Shown here: piece after piece, positions 59,018 to 64,000 of the stretch
Layout: every line of letters begins with the position of its first letter
How positions within the stretch are numbered: the stretch's first letter is position 1
From: Hylemonella sp.
GTDB taxonomy: Bacteria > Pseudomonadota > Gammaproteobacteria > Burkholderiales > Burkholderiaceae_C
Assembly (NCBI GenBank): GCA_030680575.1
Contig: JAUXVI010000054.1
Location: 1-64,000 of the forward strand
Length of the DNA: 64,000 nt
Direction: 5' to 3'
The notes under the pieces: model-generated
The model's database searches: none
Told to the model about the DNA's origin: nothing
The model's input: the letters and a program-made list of their open reading frames with translations, nothing else
Program-made: the position numbers and the translations under genes

Positions 59018-60034
59018 ATGACAAAACGCTCCCTTCAAGGCCCAGGCAAGGTAACGCGTCCAGTGGCAGCGGAGGATGAGGCAAATCAGGCCCCCGACCT
59101 TGAAAATACTGCGCCATTAGCTCCTGATTTAATAGCAATTGGCCAGGTGCCGACTGCCCTGACCGGTGTTGAATTCGCCGGCGAGGCAGGGGATGCGCTC
59201 TCGGCCTATTTGCGCCATGTGCGCCGCACCGAGCTGTTCACGCCCGAGCAGGAGTACGAGACGGCGACGCGTGCCCGTGCCGGCGACTTTGCCGCGCGGC
59301 AGAGCATGATCGAGCACAACCTGCGCCTGGTGGTGAGCATCGCCAAGTTCTACCTTGGGCGCGGTGTGCCGCTGTCGGATCTGATCGAAGAGGGCAACCT
59401 CGGCCTGATGCACGCCATCGACAAGTTCGAGCCTGAGCGCGGCTTTCGTTTCTCCACCTACGCCACCTGGTGGATCCGCCAGTCGGTTGAACGCGCGCTG
59501 ATGCTGCAGGGGCGGGTGATCCGCCTGCCGGTCAATGTGGTGCGCGAGCTGCAGCAGGTGCTGCGGGCACGCCGCGCCTTGGAAAACGATCCGGCGTTCC
59601 ATGAGGCCCGGCCTGACGGGGTGCGCGTGGAAGACGTGGCCAATTTCCTGGGGCGCGATGTCAACGAGGTCGCTGAATTGCTGGCGCTGGCGGAAACGCC
59701 GAAGTCACTTGACGCCACGATGGACCGCTCGGAAAGCGAGCAGACGCTGGGCGAGTCCGTGGTGGACGAGCTGGCGCTGGACCCCAGCGGCGTGACGCAG
59801 GCGCATGAAGTGGAGCGCTTGCTGGAAGAGTGGTTGCACAGCCTGTCGGTGCGCGAGCAGGAGATTCTCGAAGGCCGCTTTGGCCTGCACGACCGCGAGC
59901 CGGAAACGCTGGATGTGCTCAGCCACCGCCTGGGCCTGACGCGCGAGCGGGTGCGCCAAGTGCAGAACGAAGCATTGCTCAAACTTAAACGTTACTTGGC
60001 GCGCCGCGGTATCACGCGCGAGGCGCTGCTCTGA
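59018..60034 (+). CDS. rpoS: RNA polymerase sigma factor RpoS
   Basis: The stationary-phase/general stress sigma factor, 338 aa. Region 1.2-2.4 is conserved ([73 protein letters not shown]), then regions 3 and 4 ending in [14 protein letters not shown]. Residues 23-40 ([18 protein letters not shown]) come from a dispersed repeat in region 1.1, before the conserved core. Position in surE-pcm-nlpD-rpoS is standard; a promoter inside nlpD is usual in this order but I cannot define it here. Confidence 0.96.
   Translation: MTKRSLQGPGKVTRPVAAEDEANQAPDLENTAPLAPDLIAIGQVPTALTGVEFAGEAGDALSAYLRHVRRTELFTPEQEYETATRARAGDFAARQSMIEHNLRLVVSIAKFYLGRGVPLSDLIEEGNLGLMHAIDKFEPERGFRFSTYATWWIRQSVERALMLQGRVIRLPVNVVRELQQVLRARRALENDPAFHEARPDGVRVEDVANFLGRDVNEVAELLALAETPKSLDATMDRSESEQTLGESVVDELALDPSGVTQAHEVERLLEEWLHSLSVREQEILEGRFGLHDREPETLDVLSHRLGLTRERVRQVQNEALLKLKRYLARRGITREALL
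59084..59137 (-). repeat. Dispersed intragenic repeat, copy in rpoS
   Basis: 54 bases in codons 23-40. The minus strand reads GCTATTAAATCAGGAGCTAA, a GGCGC core and an end GGGGCCTGATTT. Read on the coding strand as 18 codons in the same frame as the ansA and rlmD copies. Confidence 0.75.
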
Positions 60035-60111
60035 CCCATTGCCGCTAGATCGTCGGGCTGTCACCCTCCCCGCCGGGGGAGGGCAGGGAGGGGGCTCCTG
60101 ATGCGGCCGCA

Positions 60112-60158
60112 AGGCCAACTCATGTTCAGACTGCTACAGTCTGAACATGAGTTGGCCT
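60112..60158. repeat. Perfect 22-bp inverted repeat over the start codon of the exonuclease gene
   Basis: Arms at 60112-60133 and 60137-60158 are exact complements with a 3-base loop CTA. The ATG at 60147 is inside the right arm, and an inverted copy of the same start region (including CAT and GGCCAACT) forms the left arm. In mRNA the start codon would be locked in a very stable hairpin. No T run follows, so it is not a simple terminator. Confidence 0.9.
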
Positions 60159-60932
60159 GTACTTGTCTTCGACATCGAAACCATTCCCGACATCGCCGGT
60201 TTGCGCACCTTGCGGGGCGCGACACCCGAGACCACGGACGAGCAGGTCCATGCGGCCTGGCTGGCGGAACGCAAAGAGCATGGCCAGAGCGACTTCATGC
60301 CGCTGCACCTGCAGCGCGTGCTGGTGATCAGTTGCGTCTTTCGCAATGCCGAAGGGCTGCGCATCCACTCGTTTGTCGACCGTGATGGCCAGAGCGAGGG
60401 CAAGATCATCCAGACCTTTTTCAACACCGTGGAGAAGCACGTGCCGCAGCTGGTGAGCTGGAACGGTGGCGGCTTCGATCTGCCGGTGCTGCATTACCGC
60501 GGGCTGCAGCATGGCGTGGTGGCCGACAAGTACTGGGACCTGGGCGACGATGACCGCGACTTCAAGTGGAACAACTACATCGGCCGTTACCACATGCGGC
60601 ATCTGGACCTGATGGACCTGTTGGCCATGTACCAGCCCAAGAACAACGCCCCGCTCGATGCCATGGCCAAGCTGTGTGGCTTTCCCGGCAAGCTCGGCAT
60701 GGACGGCTCGGCGGTCTACCCGGCTTACCTGGAGGGCCAGCTGGAAGACATCCGGCGCTACTGCGAGACCGATGTCATGAACACCTACCTGCTGTACAGC
60801 CGCTTCCAGAAGATGCGAGGGGGGCTGCTGGAGAAGGAGTACGAGCAGGAGATCGCCCTGATCAAGGACACGCTGGGCAACCTGGCCCCCACGGAGCCGC
60901 ACTGGGACGAGTACCTCAGAGCCTGGGCCTAG
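60147..60932 (+). CDS. 3'-5' exonuclease, DnaQ/PolB-like (predicted)
   Basis: A 261-aa DEDD-type exonuclease domain protein: VLVFDIETIPDIAGL supplies the first Asp-Glu pair, SWNGGGFDLPVLHYR the second acidic block and YCETDVMNTYLLY the last Asp (DEDD-Y/h pattern with the E...D...D). It resembles stand-alone PolB-like exonucleases common in proteobacteria. The family start MSWPVLVFDIET fixes the ATG at 60147, even though it lacks a ribosome-binding site and sits in an inverted repeat. It is 28 bases upstream of rlmD. Confidence 0.88.
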   Translation: MSWPVLVFDIETIPDIAGLRTLRGATPETTDEQVHAAWLAERKEHGQSDFMPLHLQRVLVISCVFRNAEGLRIHSFVDRDGQSEGKIIQTFFNTVEKHVPQLVSWNGGGFDLPVLHYRGLQHGVVADKYWDLGDDDRDFKWNNYIGRYHMRHLDLMDLLAMYQPKNNAPLDAMAKLCGFPGKLGMDGSAVYPAYLEGQLEDIRRYCETDVMNTYLLYSRFQKMRGGLLEKEYEQEIALIKDTLGNLAPTEPHWDEYLRAWA

Positions 60933-60960
60933 TCTGCGCCGCCTCTGAGACAATTGGGGC

Positions 60961-62397
60961 ATGACAGATTCAGTTTCTCCCAACCCCGGTTCCCCTGCAG
61001 ATGCCCTGCTGATCGAGTCGCTCGATATCGAGGCCCAAGGCATTGCCCACCGCGCTGACGGCAAGGTGGTGTTTGTGGAAGGCGCCTTGCCCTTCGAGCT
61101 GGTGAGCGCCCAGGTCAATCGCAAGAAAAACAACTGGGAACAGGCCACCGTGACGGCCGTGCACCACCAGTCGGCCCAGCGTGTCACGCCGGGTTGTCCG
61201 CATTTCGGCCTGCATGCCGGCGCTTGTGGTGGCTGCAAGATGCAACACCTGCACGTCAGTGCCCAGGTGGCCATCAAGCAGCGCGTGCTGGAAGACAACC
61301 TCTGGCATCTGGGCAAGGTGCGGGCCGAGAGCATTCTGCGGCCGATCGAAGGGCCGGCCTGGGGCTACCGTTACCGTGCCCGCCTGTCGGTGCGCCATGT
61401 GCGCAAGAAGGGCACAGTGCTGGTGGGCTTCCACGAGCGCAAGAGCCGCTATGTGGCCGACATGGAAGTGTGTCCGGTCTTGCCGCCCCATGTCAGCGCC
61501 ATGCTGATGCCCTTGCGCGAACTGATTGGCTCGCTGGAAGCGATTGAGACCTGCCCGCAGATCGAACTGGCCTGTGGCGATGCCGTCACCGCGCTGGTGC
61601 TGCGTCATCTGGAACCCTTGAGTGAGGGTGACTTGGCCCGGCTGCGCGCCTTTGCCCAGGCACATCCTGGCGTGCAGTGGTGGCTGCAGCCCAAGGGGCC
61701 GGACACCGTGCACCTGCTGGACGAAGAGAGCGCCTTGCAACTGGCCTATGCCTTGCCGGAGTTCGGCATCACCATGCCGTTCAAGCCGACCGATTTCACC
61801 CAGGTCAACCCCCACATCAACCGCGTGCTGGTGGCACGCGCATTGCGCTTGCTGGATGCACAAAAGACGGAGCGCGTGATTGACTGGTTCTGCGGCCTGG
61901 GCAATTTCACGCTGCCGATTGCAACCCAGGCGCGCGAGGTGCTGGGGATCGAGGGCAGTGAGGCCCTGGTGGCGCGCTCCCGCGAGAATTACATGAAAAA
62001 TCGGGCTTCAGCCCTTGATGGTCGTGCGCTGGCAGCTACTGATTTTGTAGCGCGCAACCTGTTCGAGATGACGCCTGAGTGGCTGGTGCAAGACGGCGTG
62101 GCCGACAAGTGGCTGGTCGACCCACCGCGCGAAGGGGCCTTTGCCCTGGCCAAGGCGCTGGCCGATTTGCATCAGCAAAAGATCGATCCGTCAGCCAATC
62201 CACCCACGGCGGGGGCCGCCGGCTGGACGCCGCCGCGACGTATTGTCTATGTGAGCTGCAACCCGGCGACGCTGGCGCGCGACGCGGGGCTGTTGGTGCA
62301 TCAGGCGGGATATCGTTGCGTCGCGGCCGGTGTGGTCAACATGTTCCCGCACACGGCCCATGTGGAGAGCATGGCGGTGTTCGAACTGGACGCTTGA
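60961..62397 (+). CDS. rlmD: 23S rRNA (uracil-1939-C5)-methyltransferase RlmD
   Basis: Makes m5U1939 in 23S rRNA with SAM; 478 aa. An N-terminal TRAM domain (about 15-70) and a cysteine cluster for [4Fe-4S] ([21 protein letters not shown]) precede the SAM fold ([19 protein letters not shown]) and the catalytic Cys in [20 protein letters not shown] is also typical. Residues 347-364 ([18 protein letters not shown]) are encoded by a dispersed repeat placed in frame after the SAM-motif helix. Confidence 0.95.
   Translation: MTDSVSPNPGSPADALLIESLDIEAQGIAHRADGKVVFVEGALPFELVSAQVNRKKNNWEQATVTAVHHQSAQRVTPGCPHFGLHAGACGGCKMQHLHVSAQVAIKQRVLEDNLWHLGKVRAESILRPIEGPAWGYRYRARLSVRHVRKKGTVLVGFHERKSRYVADMEVCPVLPPHVSAMLMPLRELIGSLEAIETCPQIELACGDAVTALVLRHLEPLSEGDLARLRAFAQAHPGVQWWLQPKGPDTVHLLDEESALQLAYALPEFGITMPFKPTDFTQVNPHINRVLVARALRLLDAQKTERVIDWFCGLGNFTLPIATQAREVLGIEGSEALVARSRENYMKNRASALDGRALAATDFVARNLFEMTPEWLVQDGVADKWLVDPPREGAFALAKALADLHQQKIDPSANPPTAGAAGWTPPRRIVYVSCNPATLARDAGLLVHQAGYRCVAAGVVNMFPHTAHVESMAVFELDA
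61999..62052 (-). repeat. Dispersed intragenic repeat, copy in rlmD
   Basis: 54 bases in codons 347-364. The minus strand reads GCTACAAAATCAGTAGCTGC, CAGCGC, CATCAAGGGCTGAAGCC. Same frame and orientation as the ansA and rpoS copies. Confidence 0.75.
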
Positions 62398-62449
62398 GGG
62401 GAGCCGCAAACGGGTCAGTTCCGGCGTGAGCCGGCTGGCTGCGGCGGGC

Positions 62450-62842
62450 TCAGAGTTTTTCTGAACTGGCCGATGTCTTGCCGCCGTTGCGAGGTTTTGC
62501 CTCAGCGGTCTTTTCCTTGCCTTCGTCGACCGGCTTCTTGTCTTCGATGATTTCTTCTTTTTCGGCCACGGCCACGCCGACATTGGGGGCCTGGCCCTCG
62601 ATCTTGTTGTCGCGCATGTACTGGTCCATCTCCTTCCAGCCATCGAAGACGGCGGTCTTGGAGGCCTTCTCGTTCAGGCGATAGCAGTCCTCAATGCCGC
62701 GCAGGGCATGACGGCAGGCGCCGCCAATGGCCCTGGCATCCGCCTCGCGCTGGGCAATGCGCGGGTCGGGGCCCATGCCCGGAATGTCGCAAGCGGCAAG
62801 CAGCAGGGCAAGGGCAGGGATGAGCAGGAGGCGCGGCGTCAT
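62450..62842 (-). CDS. Hypothetical lipoprotein
   Basis: A 130-aa protein with a lipobox (MTPRLLLIPALALLLAAC, Cys18), a short helical region with two cysteines (GGACRHALRGIEDCYRLNEKA) and a Lys/Glu-rich tail. The pair of cysteines around ACRHALRGIEDCY may form a disulfide or bind a metal. No family is recognised beyond similar small lipoproteins in Comamonadaceae. It is convergent with rlmD. Confidence 0.75.
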   Translation of the reverse strand: MTPRLLLIPALALLLAACDIPGMGPDPRIAQREADARAIGGACRHALRGIEDCYRLNEKASKTAVFDGWKEMDQYMRDNKIEGQAPNVGVAVAEKEEIIEDKKPVDEGKEKTAEAKPRNGGKTSASSEKL

Positions 62843-62920
62843 GGGGTATGCGGGTAGGCGTTACTGACTTTATCGGCAATTGGCGGCCCGGGTTGAGGGG
62901 CTGCGGGAGGTTACGGATGA

Positions 62921-62944
62921 AAAAAGGCCCGAAAGGGCCTTTTT
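62921..62944. terminator. Terminator between the Bax-inhibitor gene and the lipoprotein gene
   Basis: AAAAAGGCCC-GAAA-GGGCCTTTTT, a symmetric hairpin with A and T runs on both sides; it ends the minus-strand Bax-inhibitor transcript. Confidence 0.92.
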
Positions 62945-62964
62945 AGAGTGGAGGCGGACGACGG

Positions 62965-63666
62965 TTAATCGCGTTCGCCACCGAAGATGCCCAGCAGGGC
63001 CAGCAGGCTCTGGAACACATTGACGATGTCCAGGTACAGGGCCAGCGTGGCGCTGATGTAGTTGGTCTCACCGCCGTCGATGATCTGCTTGATGTCGTAC
63101 AACATGTAGGCACTGAAGATGCCGATGGCCGCGACCGAGATGGCCAGCATGCCGGCGCTTGAACCCACGAAGATGTTGATGATGGAGCCCACCATCAGCA
63201 CGACGGCGCCCACCATCAGCCACTTGCCCATGCCGGAGAGGTCGCGTTTGATGACGCTGGCCAGGCTGGCCATGACGAAAAACACGCCAGCCGTGCCGCC
63301 GAAGGCCGTCATCACCAGATCGGTGCCGTTCTTGAAGCCGAGCACCATGGCGATCAGGCGCGACAGCATCAGGCCCATGAAGAAGGTGAAGCCCAGCAGC
63401 ACCGGCACGCCGGCTGCCGAGTTCTTGGTTTTCTCGATGGCGAAGATGAAACCGAAAGCGCCGGCCAGGAACACGATCAGGCCCAAACCGCCACTGAGCG
63501 ACTGGGTGATACCGGTGGCCACGCCGAGCCAAGCGCCCAGTACCGTCGGGATCAGGCTCAGGGCCAGCAGCCAGTAGGTGTTGCGCAGCACCTTGTTGCG
63601 CTGCGCCTGCGACATCGCATAGCCGAATCGGCCGGATGGCTCCATGGTGTGAACTTGGTCGTTCAT
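62965..63666 (-). CDS. Bax inhibitor-1/YccA family membrane protein
   Basis: A 233-aa inner-membrane protein with seven membrane segments from about residue 30 to 225, ending ALYLDIVNVFQSLLALLGIFGGERD as in YccA. The conserved IFSAYMLYDIKQIIDG near the C-terminus carries the Asp pair used for pH-dependent ion leak in this family. The ATG at 63666 follows AAGGAG at nine bases; ATG at 63675 overlaps that site. In E. coli YccA modulates FtsH. Confidence 0.93.
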   Translation of the reverse strand: MNDQVHTMEPSGRFGYAMSQAQRNKVLRNTYWLLALSLIPTVLGAWLGVATGITQSLSGGLGLIVFLAGAFGFIFAIEKTKNSAAGVPVLLGFTFFMGLMLSRLIAMVLGFKNGTDLVMTAFGGTAGVFFVMASLASVIKRDLSGMGKWLMVGAVVLMVGSIINIFVGSSAGMLAISVAAIGIFSAYMLYDIKQIIDGGETNYISATLALYLDIVNVFQSLLALLGIFGGERD

Positions 63667-63855
63667 ATCTGTCATCTCCTTCATAAGCTGCAAACAGCAG
63701 ATGTGGCCATTCTAGGACGATTCAAGCCGCAGCCTGCATATCACCACGCTTCTTGTGCATTTGGTCATGGCAGTTTTGCACCCAACCAGTCATGGCGGGC
63801 CGTTAACTGCCGCTATGCTTGCGGATTCTGTCAAATTTCCATTTCGAGTCCCACC

Positions 63856-64000
63856 ATGCAAAGCAAACCCGTACTCCAACTGTCCGATGTCAAATTGATG
63901 GCCGCCGCGGCTGAAGCCGAAGCGCTGAAGAACAACTGGGCGGTCAGCATTGCCATCGTTGACGATGGCGGCCATCTGCTGTGGCAGCAGCGCCTGGACG
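63856..64000 (+). CDS. GlcG/HbpS family heme-binding protein, partial
   Basis: The first 48 codons, MQSKPVLQLSDVKLMAAAAE, AEALKNNWAVSIAIVDDGGHLLWQQRLD, match the DUF336/GlcG-HbpS family; NWAVSIAIVDDGGHLL is the hallmark. It runs off the right edge. Members are linked to glycolate or haem metabolism. Confidence 0.88.
   Translation, partial: MQSKPVLQLSDVKLMAAAAEAEALKNNWAVSIAIVDDGGHLLWQQRLD

Noticed and set aside
60064-60083. GC hairpin CCCTCCCC-GCC-GGGGGAGGG after rpoS as a terminator
   Set aside because: No T run follows; it is low-complexity GC sequence, so I did not list it as a terminator.

Overview
The window is a high-GC stretch of chromosome from a betaproteobacterium, most likely Burkholderiales, family Comamonadaceae (a Rhodoferax/Polaromonas-like organism). 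The evidence is gene order and gene content. The blocks exbB-exbD-lpxK-ycaR-kdsB-adk, xseA-sodB, icd/clpS-clpA, hupB-tRNA-Val-ppiD and surE-pcm-nlpD-rpoS are typical of this order. EF-P carries an arginine at position 32 next to the arginine rhamnosyltransferase EarP. There is a phasin (a PHA producer) and a tandem-box lexA promoter. Most of the window is chromosomal core. No prophage, CRISPR array or large island is visible.

Layout: 1-139 is the end of an IS3-family element cutting mshL, followed by mshM, mshN and an HD-GYP phosphodiesterase (1-4820). 4836-11240 is a minus-strand acyl-CoA catabolism cluster: GST, acyl-CoA dehydrogenase, APH-type kinase, Crp-type regulator, enoyl-CoA hydratase and 3-hydroxyacyl-CoA dehydrogenase. 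11398-14287 holds a second GST, an MFS carrier and a D-2-hydroxyacid dehydrogenase. 14359-17606 holds lexA with two SOS boxes, an asparaginase and a diguanylate cyclase. 17691-23830 is the LPS-precursor block plus xseA and sodB. 24158-31379 holds two unrelated NADP isocitrate dehydrogenases, a DUF192 protein and clpS-clpA. 31445-38862 holds an iron-binding protein, a patatin lipoprotein, a phasin and a run of HDAC-like, thioesterase, nitroreductase, antiporter and D-glycerate dehydrogenase genes. 38852-44537 holds a marR-antiporter-ybdK operon, rmuC and an MFS carrier. 44598-48967 holds a PRPP-synthetase paralogue coupled to an AMP-phosphorylase-type enzyme, then efp and earP. 48994-55322 holds uvrC, pgsA, an EamA carrier, hupB, two tRNAs and ppiD. 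55394-64000 holds a quinone oxidoreductase, surE-pcm-nlpD-rpoS, an exonuclease, rlmD, a lipoprotein, a Bax-inhibitor-1 protein and the start of a GlcG/HbpS gene.

The least expected signal is a family of dispersed ~54-bp repeats lying inside conserved protein-coding genes (ansA, xseA, earP twice, rpoS, rlmD) without breaking the reading frame. Three copies (ansA, rpoS, rlmD) are read in the same orientation and frame as an 18-codon insert. Other points worth attention are a perfect 22-bp inverted repeat that buries the start codon of the exonuclease gene after rpoS, a split ACAD10/11-like gene pair, the AMP-phosphorylase/PRPP-synthetase pair, and the EF-P/EarP pair.
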